Source: Stomoxys calcitrans (taxonomy: Eukaryota; Arthropoda; Insecta; Diptera; Muscidae). Taken from it: a stretch of 64,000 nt of DNA. Positions 10,115 through 22,114 of this stretch are shown piece after piece. A program made the position numbers and the translations under genes. Positions within the stretch are counted from its first letter, which is position 1, and each line of letters starts with the position of its first letter. The DNA is taken from NCBI RefSeq assembly GCF_963082655.1, contig NC_081553.1:127439736-127503735 (forward strand), given 5' to 3'. The notes under the pieces were generated by a model. The model was not told the origin of the DNA, did not search any database, and saw only the letters and a program-made list of their open reading frames with translations.

Positions 10115-12073
10115 TCTCAATTATAAAAGAATTAAATTGTTGAGCTTTGTTTGTATATTAGTTTCTTTGTCTGTTCCGTATAGACTCAAAAACGGCTGAA
10201 CCAATTTTCATGACATTTTCAGAGATGGTAGAGCTTGACCCCCCGGTGAAAATAGGGTTCATGATCTCTGAGATGAGCGCAACGATTTAAGCGAAATTTT
10301 GCATGTCACCTCTTCTTATATATAAAAATCAATTTGTGTTTGTTTGTTTGCGTGCATAATGATCCTGTAGTGAAAATAGGGTACTACGTTTTTTGATATC
10401 TGAAGGGGGAGGCGGACCCTCCCCCTTTCCCTTATTTTCAAAAACTACAGATCTCAGAGATGGGTTGTGCGATTTAAGCGAAATTTTGTGTGCTTTCTTT
10501 TAGTAACCTAAAAGCAAAAATAAGGTAGCCAAATTTCGGATGGGTTACCTAGGGAGGACGCCCCACCCCAAAACCTACCAAATATATATAAAGACCAATC
10601 ACAACAATATGGGTTTTAAATGAAAGGCATTTAAGAGTAGAATACGAATCTGATACCCAAATGTGTAACCAAGTGTTTGGGTGACCACCCCAACCCCCAA
10701 AACACCATTAAATCGGACATATTTACCGACCATAGTAATATGGGACTCAACTAAAAGGTATTTACGAGTAGAATACGAATCGGTTTTTAAAATGTGCAAC
10801 CAAGTGATGGGGGGGCCACCCTCCTTAAAAACACCCCCAAACAGAACTTATTTGCTGACCATCGCAATATGAGGCTCAAATATAAGGTATTTGAGTGTAA
10901 AATACGAATATGATATCCAAATGTAGAACCAAGTGTTTTAGAGGCCGCCCTCCCCCAAAACACCACCAAAGAGCACAAAGTTACGAGCATAGCAATATGT
11001 GGCTCAAATGAAAAGTCTTTGGAAGCAAAGCACGAATCTGATATCAATGTTTAGGGAAAGTGTCTATGGGGCCACCCCACCCCTATAACACCAGCCAAAT
11101 AGGAAGTATTTAGTGACCATTGCAATATGAGTCTCAAATAAGAGGTATTTTAGAAGAAGAATACGATGCTGATATATATTTTCAGAGAAATTTACTGAAT
11201 GTCCGCTCCATCCACCAAAACACCCCCAAACCTGACATGTTTTACAACTATGCAAATATGGGGCTCAAATTCAAGGCATTTTGGAGTAGACCACGAATCT
11301 GATATCAAGATTTGGGACCAACTGTCTAGGGGACGTATCACCCCCATAACAACCCCTTAATTGGACGTATTTGCTCACCACGGCAATTTGGGTCTTAAAG
11401 AGAGTGGAGCTCTCCACAAACGAATTTGATATCCAACTTTGAGTCCAATGACAATATGGGGTTCTAATAAATGATATTTGAGAATAGAGCACGATGCTGA
11501 TTCATTTTCAGGACTAAGTGTTTGGAGGACAATCCCGCTCCCCAAAACACCTAAACCGGACATATTTACCGACCAGGTCAATCTGGGGCTCAAATGGAGA
11601 GTACAACACGATATTGATACCCATTTTCGGGACCAACTTTCTGAGGATCTACCCCTTCCCAAAAACACCCCACAAACATCAATTATTTATTGACCATCGT
11701 AATATGGGGCTCGAGTAAAGATATTTGGGAGTAGAATTCGAATCTGATATCCAAATATGAGACCATGTATTTGTGGCACCTCCCCTTTCCCAAGAGTACA
11801 AATTTACCGACCAAATAAAAGGTATTCGAGATTAGAAAACGAATATATATAAACTTTTCTTTAACCCATGGCAATATGGGGTTAAAATAAATGATATTTG
11901 AGAGAAGAGCACAATGCGGATATTATTTTCGGGGCCAAGTGTCTGGGGACCAACTCACCCCGAAAACACCCATAAATCGGACAAACATATTTACGGGTCA
12001 AGGCAATATGCGACTCAAATGAAAGGTATTTGGGAGCAGATCACGAAATTCAACCCTCTTTCGGGACCACGTT
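10115..12073 (+). mobile_element. Helitron-like element with minisatellite body
   Basis: A leader occurs twice (10140-10310 and 10312-10560): ATATATAAAAATCAATTTGT, TAGACTCAAAAACGGCTGAA, GGCGGACCCTCCCCC and GATTTAAGCGAAATTTTG. About eight diverged minisatellite units follow, each with ATATGGGGCTCAAATGAAAG, GAATCTGATATCCAAAT and CCCCAAAACACC. No protein-coding sequence is present, so it is non-autonomous. The leader and AT-rich start match insect Helitron 5' ends as I know them. The 3' end is lost where a retrotransposon fragment begins. Confidence 0.65.
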
Positions 12074-12740
12074 TCTGCAGACGGAGATCCGGGCGGTCAC
12101 GAATGCGTGAGGTGGTGCGGTGTTAACGCGAGGACGTCGAGTGTGAACATCTTTGCGGGCAGTGAAATGGCTATAAGGGCAATAACAACCAGGACAGCAA
12201 GATCACAAACAGTCTTGGAATGTAAAAAGGAGATTAACGCCTTCTCTGATGATGGCACGATCCGCATCATTTGGGTGCTGCGCTTTAGCGGAGTAACTGG
12301 GAATGAGAAAGCAGACGATTTGGCAGTGAAGGATAGAGAACTGCCGTAAATAAACTTGATGAACCAGAAGCTTTACGGGTCGATGCAGTCCGAGTTAAGG
12401 GCGACAAATGTGCATGCCACCCTGTGGAACAGCGAAACGGTCGATAGGCCGGCGAAAATCCTATGAGGAAATCCAGATTGTGAGAAGACGATGCTATTAC
12501 CGAAAGGAAGTAAGAAGGAGGTCAGTAAAGCATTCGGTATCATAACAGAACACATAAGACTACGAACTCACTTATGAAAAAACGGTGCGGCAAGTGACAG
12601 CAGGTGCAAGGAATGCGGGGAGTATGATGAGACACTGGAGCATTTTCTATGTGACACAGTTCCAGACATGAATCAACGTAGGGGCGAGGCATTGAAAATA
12701 ATTAAGGATTTTTTAAGTAACACGGAATTCCTCACTTAGA
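12074..12740 (+). pseudogene. Non-LTR retrotransposon fragment: RNase H and C-terminus (family G)
   Basis: After a frameshift near 12106, the frame reads WCGVNARTSSVNIF, AIRAITTRTARSQTVLECKK and GTIRIIWVLRFSGVTGNEKA. This is an RNase H domain; the expected catalytic Asp in VNIFxDS is replaced by Gly here (IFAGSE). Downstream a Cys-His cluster (CRECGEYDETLEHFLCD) and STEFLT end the protein at about 12739. Stops make it non-functional. The same C-terminus occurs at 22115-22243. Confidence 0.75.
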
Positions 12741-14342
12741 TTTTTTTTTTTTTTGTACCCACCACCGAAGAATGGGGTATATTCATTTTGTCATTCCGTT
12801 TGCAACACATCGAAATAGCCACTTCCGATCCTATAAAGTATATATATTCTTGATCAGCGCAAAAATCTAAGACGATCTAGCCATGTCCGTCCGTCTGTCT
12901 GTTGAAATCACGATACAGTCTTTAAAAATAGAGATATTGATCTGAAATTTTGCACAGATTCTTTTTTTGCCCATAAGATTCTAGTTTTGTTCATTAAGTT
13001 CGAATATGGGCTATATCGGACTATATCTTGATATAGCCCCCATATAGACCGATCGGCCGATTTAGGGTCTTAGGCCCATAAAAACCACATTTATTATCCG
13101 ATTTAGCTGGAATTTGGGACAGTGAGTTATGTAAGGCCCTTCGACATCCATCTTCAATTTGGCTCATATCGGTCCAGATTTGGATATAGCTGTCATATAG
13201 ACCGATCCGCCGTTTTAGGATCTTAGGCCCATAAAAGCCACATTCATAAGCCGATTTAGCTGAAATTTGGGAAAGTGAGTTGTGTTAAGCGCTTCGACAT
13301 CTTTCTTTAATTTGGCCCAGATCGGTTCAGATTTGCATATAGCTGCCATATAGACCGAAGTCGGGATTTGAGGTTTTGGGCCCACAAAAAAATTCGCATT
13401 TATTGTCCAATGTCGCCGAACTTTGGGGCAGTAAGTAAGGTTAAGCCCCTCGACATACTTCTGCAATATGGCACAGATTGGACCAGATTTGGACATAGCT
13501 GCCATATAGACCGAAATCTCGATTTGAGATTTTGGGCCCATAAAAGGCGCATTTATTGTCCGATGTCACCGAAATATGTGACAGTGTGTTGTGTAAGGCC
13601 CTTCGACTTCATTCTTCAATTTGGCCAAGATCGGTCCAGATTTGAATGTAGCTGCCATATAGACCGATCCGCCGATTTAGAGTCTTAGACCCATAAAAGC
13701 TACATTTATTATACGATTTTGCTGAAATTTGGGATAGTGAGTTGTGTTAAGCCCTTCGATATCTTTCTTCGATTTGGCCCAGAACGGTCTATATTTAGAT
13801 GCCATATAGACCGATCTCCCGATTTGAGGTTTTGCGCCCATAAAAAGCGCATTTATAGTCCGATTTTGCCAAAATTTGGGACAGTGAGTTGTGTAAGGCC
13901 CTTCCACATCCTTCTTCAAGTTTTCTCAGATCGATCCAGATTTGGTTATAGCTGCCATATAGACCGATTTCTCTGTTTAAGGCCCATAAAAGGCGCATTT
14001 ATTGTCCGATTTCGCCGAAATTTGGGACGGTGAGTTGGGTTAGGCTCTTCGACATTTTTCTGAAACTTTTCCCAAATCGGCCCATATTTGGTTATAGCTG
14101 TCATATAAACCTATATCTCGATTTTAAATCTTGGCCCATAAAAGGCGCATTTTTAATCCGATTTCACTGAAATTTCATACAATGACTTATGTTAGGCTTA
14201 CTTAAAATACCAATATTTTTTTATACACAATTGAACAATGACTTGTACTTATTAGTGCTTGGTCTAAATCGGAACATATTTCGATACAACTGCTATGAGA
14301 CATAAAGCATGCAATTTTTACCGGATTTTGTCGAAAGGTGAT
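12741..14342 (+). mobile_element. HINE-B, long copy lacking the 3' hairpin
   Basis: Begins in a T-run followed by GTACCCACCACCGAAGAATG, then GCAACACATCGAAATAG, CATGTCCGTCCGTCTGTCTG and GTTGAAATCACG, the 5' block of family B. About eight monomers follow. The phrase GGCCCATAAA (with small changes) recurs at 13073, 13226, 13379, 13535 and 13688, spacings of 153, 153, 156 and 153. It stops in the pre-terminal block (TTTTACCGGATTTTGTCGAA) without the hairpin. Confidence 0.85.
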
Positions 14343-14538
14343 CAATAAGAAAACTCCATGTTAATATATTCCCAACATTTTAAGATCACATCTTTCGAAT
14401 AGTTTGCCGTTGTTTTGAGATGTCACATTCTTGAATAAATAAGCCGTATGACAACTAATCCAAAACATAACCATAGTACAATTGTTTCCCAACATTCACC
14501 CATTTTCCGATGAAAGTACTCCTAACTACAACAAAACT

Positions 14539-15745
14539 AACAAGTAAAAGCGTGCTAAGTTCGGCCGGGCCGAATCTTATATACCCTCCACCATGGATCG
14601 CATTTGTCGAGTTCTTTTCCCGGCATCTCTTCTTAGGCAAAAAAAGGATATAAGAAAAGATTTGCTCTGCTATTAGAGCGATATCAAGATATGGTCTGGT
14701 TTGGACCACAATTAAATTATATGTTGGAGACCTGTGTAAAATGTCAGCCAATTCGAATAAGAATTGCGCCCTTTGTGGGCTCAAGAAGTAAAATAGAGAG
14801 ATCGATTTATATGGGAGCTGTATCGGGCTATATACCGATTCAGGCCATAATAAACACGTATGTTAATGGTCATGAGAGAATCCGTCGTACAAAATTTCAA
14901 GCAAATCGGATAATAATTGCGACCTCTAGAGGCTCAAGAAGTCAAGATCCCAGATCGGTTTATATGGCAGCTATAACAGGTTATGAACAGATTTGAACCA
15001 TATTCGGCACAGTTGTTGGATATCATAACAAAATACTACGTGCCAAAATTCATTCAAATTGGATAAGAATTGCGCTCTCTAGAGGCTCAAGAAGTCAAGA
15101 CCCAAGATCGGTTTATATGACAGCTATATAAGGTTATGAACCGATTTGAACCATACTTGGCACAGTTGTTGGATGTCATAACAAAACACGTCGTGCAAAA
15201 TTTCATCCCAATCGGATAAGAATTGCGCACTCTAGAGGCTCAAGAAGTCAAGACCCATGGTCGGTTTATATGGCAGCTATATCAAGTTATGGACCGATTT
15301 GAACCATACTTGGCACAGTTGTTGGATATCATAAAAAAACACGCCGTACAAAATTTTATTCCAATCGGATAAGAATTGCGCACTCTAGAGGCTGAAGAAG
15401 TCAAGACCCAAGATCGGTTTATATGGCAGCTATATCAAAACATGGACCGATATGGCCCATTTACAATACCAACCGACCTACACTAATAAGAAGTATTTGT
15501 GCAAAATTTCAAGCGGCTAGCTTTACTCCTTCGGAAGTTAGCGTGCTTTCGACAGACAGACAGACGGACGGATGGATGGACGGACGGACGGACGGACAGA
15601 CGGACGGACATGGCTAGATCGACATAAAATGTCACGACGATCAAGAATATATATACTTTATGGGGTCTCAGACGAATATTTCGAGTAGTTACAAACAGAA
15701 TGACGAAATTAGTATACCCCCCATCTTATGGTGGAGGGTATAAAA
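14539..15745 (-). mobile_element. HINE-A, complete
   Basis: Runs from AACAAGTAAAAGCGTGC and the hairpin TTCGGCCGGGCCGAA through about five monomers to the microsatellite (15563-15609) and GGTGGAGGGTATAAAA. Both ends are intact, with length about 1.2 kb. The AACA / TAAAA edges are AT-rich and no target-site duplication is obvious, as expected for Helentron-type insertion. Confidence 0.9.
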
Positions 15746-16011
15746 AAAACATGTCAATGGCCATGTTCTGGTATTTGGATTTTGTTGGAGGATTAGCAAA
15801 GTACAAACATTTGGGATTCTAGTGTAGACTAATTAATGACATAATAGGCTTCTTAAGACCATTTAGCCATTCAAGGACCAACTCATGTGTGAGTGTGACA
15901 TTGTATAAGGGCTCGTTAATTTAGAGGTATGGTTGTGTGCGTGCAGAAATTGGATTTCATTTACTTGTGTGCGTTGTCCTGGATGCAATTATAACTTCAG
16001 CCGGAAATTAA

Positions 16012-16249
16012 ATTATCGTCTGGAAACAAAGCACAAATAAGGTGCATAAATACCTTTATCCAGAATATTACGATTACATTTCTGGTGAGAAAAAAATCTT
16101 TTGGCAGCAATGGCTCCATACCATCCAAGACAATGAAAGGCAGCTAGACATTAGAGTGGCTTATTTGAAATTCTCCATTATTCACGGAACTTTTTCAAAC
16201 AAATATTTTGATGGCATCCAAATTGCTTTACCCACTCTATTCAATCCAA
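16012..16249 (+). CDS. Candidate exon 1 of an unrecognised host gene
   Basis: Open from 16012 after an in-frame TAA. It reads HKYLYPEYYDYISGEKKIFW, LHTIQDNERQLDIRVAYLKF and IIHGTFSNKYFDGIQIALPT. It is rich in aromatic and charged residues and unlike any repeat in the window. A plausible donor (AA|GTAAAT) follows at 16250 and leaves phase 1. No ATG lies near the start; a weak AG acceptor precedes GTGCAT at 16042, so this would be an internal or partial exon. I do not recognise the family. The upstream sequence is HINE-A, so earlier exons could lie beyond it or be lost. Confidence 0.35.
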
Positions 16250-16416
16250 GTAAATTCTATTTGGTTTTCTTATTATTATGGTCGAGTATTTAATTGTTAG
16301 AGTAGCAAATATTTTTTGGGATTAGGCCCAACATGAGGACTTATAAGATCCTTCGCCACACATTACATTCGTTATGAAGTGGTAATTGTTTGTTCTCGCA
16401 TTTTAATTTGCTGTAG

Positions 16417-16631
16417 CTTTGCAAATGTTCCATGAACAAAAAATTAATGAAAATAATTTTGCTTTACATTGTTTGTTGGCAAAAAAATTTACATCAGATG
16501 AGGAAAGCTTACATCTGATGTTTGAGCCACCAAAGTTGATAGGACCCACATCTGAATATGTTCCAAGATTAGATTTTGAAGCGGGAAACAAGTACAAACC
16601 ACAAACAAAGTGTACGGGCGTTTCCGAATGA
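16417..16631 (+). CDS. Candidate last exon of the same unrecognised gene
   Basis: Preceded by TTTTAATTTGCTGTAG, a reasonable acceptor. Joining exon 1 (phase 1) to CT at 16417 keeps the frame, which then reads MFHEQKINENNFALHCLLAK, FTSDEESLHLMFEPPKLIGP and PRLDFEAGNKYKPQTKCTG before TGA at 16629-16631. The intron would be 167 bp, a normal size in flies. The phase match across independently chosen splice sites is the main support. No canonical AATAAA is seen in the next 300 bases. The product is unknown. Confidence 0.35.
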
Positions 16632-17429
16632 AACGATGCGTTATATTCAATTTTCTTTAAACTTGTCTTCTTATCAAGCCAACATCAGATGCTGATAATT
16701 TGAATGTTTAAAGAAGATAAAATGATAGATCCGCAATTGCCATCTAATGGGCTCCAGACTAATTGAACAAAAGATTGCTCTTGTGCGAGAGTAAAGTTAG
16801 GTTAGGTAAGTTAGTTTGCCCCTGTTTCCAAATGAAATGATCAGAGACAGATTTGCAAATTTCAAGTTAGAGTGAAAGTGTCACTTGGACAATTTAAGTG
16901 TGGTAAGTAAGAACCACAGTGGGATTACCACCGCAGTTTCGACTTGGTGACAAGCGACTCGTTACACAGTCCATTATTTGTCGTTTTTGGTCAACTGTGA
17001 GCAAACACTGTACACATTGTGAACACAGCTTTCTCACAGTCAACAGAGTGAAAGCTAACTCCTTTAACTAAATTTTGTCGGTTATCCAAAACAATTCTAT
17101 GCACTTCTTTATATTTTTGGTTGTGACCACCTTTTTTGGGTCATATTTGAAAGCGGCAATTGTGGATTATAGCAAGAAATAAGACAGCAGGGATACCTAC
17201 TACCATGGATAAATTCACATATGCCAACTTTAACCAAATGCGATCCAATTCAAACCCTGTATGACATAGGTATTGAGTAGTTCAATAAAGCTTATGGTTC
17301 CGCCATTCATAGCTTAAGATGTTAAACTAGAAAATCTGTCTCTATATGTTGTGTGTGTTTTCAATGTCCAAAAATTAATGTATGCTGACCTCAATCGGAT
17401 AATGACAGGCAAAAGTCGGGCGGAACCGA
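16632..17429. other. Mostly unassigned sequence with a possible SINE tail
   Basis: AT-rich. Around 16806-16862 the phrase GTTTGCCCCTGTTTCCAAAT resembles the tail of the SINE at 9409-9715. CACAGT occurs repeatedly between 16915 and 17045. I see nothing coding. Confidence 0.35.
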
Positions 17430-17741
17430 TTTGTATACCCTTCACCACTACTGTGCTACAGGGGTTTTTAACTTATCATTTGTTTGTAACACCCAGCAGA
17501 GGGAGAGCTAGACCCATTAATAAGTATACCAAACGACTCACAAACATTTTCTGATTCGACTTAGCTATGTCCGTCTCTCTGTCTGAGTGTCAGTCTGCCT
17601 GTCCATGTTAATTTTTGCACATATTACTGGTCAAAATTTTCATCCGATCTTCTTCAAATTTGGCTAGGTATTTATTTCTAGAGACGAAGCCTATTTAAAT
17701 TGAATGAAATCGAATCCGGTTTGGATATAGCTCACATATAT
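17430..17741 (+). mobile_element. HINE-C fragment, 5' part
   Basis: TATACCCTTCACCACTACTG, then GGAGAGCTAGACCCATTAAT, TTCTGATTCGACTTAGC and the small GTCC microsatellite. The first monomer is cut at ATAGCTCACATATATATG by the 3' end of a retrotransposon fragment. The same block starts the copies at 23203 and 33115. Confidence 0.7.
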
Positions 17742-18245
17742 ATGTTAGGTTTAAGTGGCAGTCTGCCATCAGACTTAGACGTTTTTGTCCATTTTGAGAC
17801 GACAGGAACTGGAGAAGGAAGATGCCTTCTAGTTCCTGCCGTTGAACCATCCCGATCGGTTTTAAAACCTGCGAATGTTCACATCCGCTAAATCAGATAT
17901 ACTCTCAAAGAAATGAGAAGCTTAAGTGGAATTCCTTCTGACTGCCAGTGTAGGACACACACACAGCAGATGTTCTATTGTAGCTCCTTGATTGACGTCC
18001 TCACAGCTTCGGCATAAGTCGTTAGTGGCAACCTTTATTCTGTCGACATGCTTTCCGATCAGGCAGTGACCTTTAAGACGGACACAATGACTGAGAAGTC
18101 CGTTCTAGAAAGCAACAGTAAATCGGAAGAGCTTTTTAAATCTAGACTAGGTCACATAACCCACCATCTCCACTTTGTGAACATCTATCATCCGTTGCCC
18201 TTCGGGCCTGATGCTAAAGACATACCCACAGATTCCAGTTTTTAC
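17742..18245 (-). pseudogene. Non-LTR retrotransposon 3' end (family F)
   Basis: The minus strand matches the 3' ends of 37380-38945 and 46580-47545: the Cys-His region, TCATTGTGTCCGTC, and the untranslated tail with GTCTGATGGCAGACTGCC and ACTTAAACCTAA. It is a 5'-truncated insertion, typical of LINE retrotransposition, landing in HINE-C. No intact frame remains. Confidence 0.7.
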
Positions 18246-18261
18246 GGATCTTCCCTTGACC

Positions 18262-18508
18262 CTATTTACAGATCTCGAAGATGGGTGGGACGATTTAAGC
18301 AAAATTTAGTTTGTTTATAATAACTCAAAAATAGAAATTTGGTTTCTGTTTTGAAAGGTATTTAAGACTAGATAAGACATTGGGGCGAAATATCTGAAAG
18401 GCAGTACCAGCACCCCAAAACAGGACTTATTTCTTGCCCGTATAGGGCTCAGATAAAATAAGAGAGTGAAAGAAGGCGCAGCGGAGTGGGCCCTGTCTAG
18501 CTAGTCCT
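18262..18508 (+). mobile_element. Short Helitron-like deletion derivative
   Basis: Joins the leader block (GATCTCGAAGATGGGTGGGA, GATTTAAGCAAAATTTAG) to a single minisatellite remnant and then to GAAGGCGCAGCGGAGTGGGC and CTAGCTAGT. The latter is the presumed 3' end; CTAG fits the CTRR rule for Helitrons. Confidence 0.55.
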
Positions 18509-18509
18509 A

Positions 18510-21500
18510 CTATAATAGGAAATGATTATAGTAACAACCGGCCTCGTGACAAGTTTGGAGGCCATGAGCCAAAAAGTAACTATTCCGAATCCTGGCGAGA
18601 CTATCAGAAAAAGTTTTCATGAGATATCGCACGGCGGCACGCCGTTCGGACTTAGATATAACAAGTAAAAGAGTGCTAAGTTCGGCCGGGCCGAATCTTA
18701 TATACCCTCCACCATGGATCGCATTTGTCGAGTTCTTTTCCCGGCATCTCTTCTTAGGCAAAACAGGATATAAGAAAAGATTTGCTCTGCTATTAGAGCG
18801 ATATCAAGATATGATCCGGTTTAGAACACAATTAAATTATATGTTGGAGACCTGTGTAAAATGTCAGCCAATTCGAATAAGAATTGCGCCCTTTAGGGGC
18901 TCAAGAAGTAAAATAGAGGGATCGATTTATATGGGAGCTGTATCGGGCTATAGACCGATTCAGACCATAATAAACACGTATGTTGATGGTGATGAGAGGA
19001 TCCGTCGTACAAAATTTCAGGGAAATCGGATAAGAATTGCGCCCTCTAGAGGCTCAAGAAGTCAAGACCCAAGATCGGTTTATATGACAGCTATATCAAA
19101 ACATGGACCGATATGGCCCATTTACAACCGACCTACACTATTAAGAAGTATTTGTGCAAAATTTCAAGCGGCTAGCTTTAATCCTTCGGAAGTTAGCGTG
19201 CTTTCGACAGACAGACGGACGGACGGACAGACGGACGGACATGGCTAGATCGACATAAAATGTCACGACGATCAAGAATATATATACTTTATGGGGTCTC
19301 AGACGAATATTTCGAGTAGTTACAAACAGAATGACGAAATTAGTATACCCCCCATCTTATGGTGGAGGGTATAAAATAGGGAAATTGGTTTATAGGGGAG
19401 CTGTATTAGGTTATAAACCGATTCATGCCATATTCGACACGTATGTTAAAGGATAGAGAGAAGCCGTTGTACAAAATTTTAGACAAATCGGGTAATACTT
19501 GCGCCCTCTAGAGGCTCAGGAAGTCAAGATCCCAGATCGGTTTATATGACAGCTATATCAGGTTATGAACCGATTTGAACCATACTTGGCACAGCTGTTG
19601 GATATCGTAACAAAACACGTCGTTCATTCAAATCGGATAAGAATTGCGCCCTCTAGAGGCTCAAGAAGTCAAGACCCAAGATCGGTTTATATGACAGCTA
19701 TATCAGGTTATGAACCGATTTGAACCATTCTTGGCATAGTTGTTGGATATTATGACAAAACACGTCGTGCAAAATTTCATTCCAATCGGACAAGAATTGC
19801 ACACTCTAGAGGCTCAAGAAGTCAAGACCCAAGATCGGTTTATTTGGCAGCTATATCAGGTTATAGACCGATTTGAACCATACTTGGGACAGTTGTTGGA
19901 TATCATAACAAAACACGTAGTGCCAAAATTCATTCAAATCGGATAAGAATTGCGCCCTCTAGAGGCTCAAGAAGTCAAGACCCAAGATCGGTTTATATGA
20001 CAGCTATATCAAAACATGGACCGATATGGCCAATTTACAATACCAACCGACCTACACTATTAAGAAGTATTTGTGCAAAATTTCAAGCGGCTAGCTTTAC
20101 TCCTTCGGAAGTTAGCGTGCTTTCGACAGACAGACGGACGGACGGACGGACGGACAGACGGACGGACGGACGGACAGACGGACGGACATGGCTAGATCGA
20201 CATAAAATGTCACGACGATCAAGAATATATATACTTTATGGGGTCTCAGACGAATATTTCGAGTAGTTACAAACAGAATGACGAAATTAGTATACCCCCC
20301 ATCTTATGGTGGAGGGTATAAAATAGGGAAATCGGTTTATAGGGGAGCTGTATTAGGTTATAAACCGATTCATGCCATATTCGACACGTATGTTAAAGGA
20401 TAGAGAGAAGCCGTTGTACAAAATTTTAGACAAATCGGGTAATACTTGCGCCCTCTAGAGGCTCAAGAAGTCAAGATCCCAGATCGGTTTATATGACAGC
20501 TATATCAGGTTATGAACCGATTTGAACCATACTTGGCACAGTTGTTGGATATCGTAACAAAACACGTCGTGCCAAAATTCATTCAAATCGGATAAGAATT
20601 GCGCCCTCTAGAGGCTCAAGAAGTCAAGACCCAAGATCGGTTTATATGACAGCTATATCGGTTATAGACCGATTTTAACCATTCTTGGCATAGTTGTTGG
20701 ATATTATGACAAAACACGTCGTGCAAAATTTCATTCCAATCGGACAAGAATTGCACACTCTAGATGCTCAAGAAGTCAAGACCCAAGATCGGTTTATATG
20801 GCAGCTATATCAGGTTATAGACCGATTTGAACCATACTTGGGACAGTTGTTGGATATCATAACAAAACACGTAGTGCCAAAATTCATTCAAATCGGATAA
20901 GAATTGCGCCCTCTAGAGGCTCTAGAAGTCAAGACCCAAGATCGGTTTATATGACAGCTATATCAAAACATGGACCGATATGGCCAATTTACAATACCAA
21001 CCGACCTACACTATTAAGAAGTATTTGTGCAAAATTTCAAGCGGCTAGCTTTACTCCTTCGGAAGTTAGCGTGCTTTCGACAGACAGACGGACGGACGGA
21101 CAGACGGACGGACATGGCTAGATCGACATAAAATGTCACGACGATCAAGAATATATATACTTTATGGGGTCTCAGACGAATATTTCGAGTAGTTACAAAC
21201 AGAATGACGAAATTAGTATACCCCCATCTTATGGTGGAGGGTATAAAATAGGGAAATCGGTTTATAGGGGAGCTGTATTAGGTTGTAAACCGATTCATGC
21301 CATATTCGACACGTATGTTAAAGGATAGAGAGAAGCCGTTGTACAAAATTTTAGACAAATCGGGTAATACTTGCGCCCTCTAGCGGCTCAAGAAGTCAAG
21401 ATCCCAGATCGGTTTATATGACAGCTATATTAGGTTATGGACCGATTTGAACCATACTTGGGACAGTTGTTGGATATCATAACAAAACACGTAGTGCCAA

Positions 21501-22114
21501 AATTCATTCAAATCGGATAAGAATTGTGCCCTCTAGAGGCTCAAGAAGTCAAGACCCAAGATCGGTTTATATGACAGCTATATCAGGTTGTGAACCGATT
21601 TGAACCATACTTGGCGCAGTTGTTGGATATCGTAACAAAACACGTCGTGCCAAAATTCATTCAAATCGGATAAGAATTGCGCCCTCTAGAGGCTCAAGAA
21701 GTCAAGACCCAAGATCGGTTTATATGGCAGCTATATAAAAACATGGATCGATATGGCCCATTTACTATACCAACCGACCTACACTATTTTTGTGCAAAAT
21801 TTCAAGCGGCTAGCTTTACTCCTTCGGAAGTTAGCGTGCTTTCGACAGACAGACGGACGGACGGACGAACGGACAGGCGGACGGACATGGCTAGATCGAC
21901 ATAAAATGTCACGACGATCAAGAATATATACTTTATGGGGTCTCAGACGAATATTTCGAGTAGTTACAAACAGAATGACGAAATTAGTATACGCCCCATC
22001 TTATGGTGGAGGGTATAAAAAGGGGCCCCTTATCAATGAGCTTAAACTTGAATCGTAATGCACTTATTGATGATATGTGAGTAGTTTGCCCATGTTCCTA
22101 AATGAATTTGTCAT
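18510..22114 (+). mobile_element. tRNA-related SINE split by a HINE-A array
   Basis: The left part (to 18659) has the B-box-like TTCCGAATCCTGGCGAGAC and GGCACGCCGTTCGGACTTAG. The right part (from about 22017) resumes with GGGGCCCCTTATCAATGAGC and TTAAACTTGAATCG, then the tail near 22080-22110. In the intact SINE at 9409 these parts are continuous (GTTCGGACTCGGCTATAAAA followed by GGAGGACCC). This copy also has an internal deletion between the B-box area and GCGGCACGCC. Confidence 0.75.
18660..22016 (-). mobile_element. HINE-A array: one 3' end, four 5' ends
   Basis: A single 3' terminus (AACAAGTAAAAGAGTGC plus hairpin) is at 18660. GGTGGAGGGTATAAAA, the 5' terminus, occurs at 19361, 20308, 21233 and 22005. 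The first three are followed by the same junction TAGGGAAATYGGTTTATAGG. The higher-order units are 947, 925 and 772 bp and very similar to one another; each has its own GGAC microsatellite. Open frames such as 18619-19248 are artefacts of the 3 x 51-base monomer. Confidence 0.9.

Noticed and set aside
12741..14342. Satellite DNA of centromeric type
   Set aside because: The arrays are short, bounded by transposon termini and present in both orientations with unique DNA between. They are element bodies.
18619..19248. 209-residue open frame, and similar frames at 29512-30018, 27194-27586, 14691-14996, 30834-31079 and 35490-35747
   Set aside because: They lie in HINE arrays. The period of 153 bases keeps one frame open by chance. 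Different copies break in different places, and the frames run through terminal hairpins and microsatellites.
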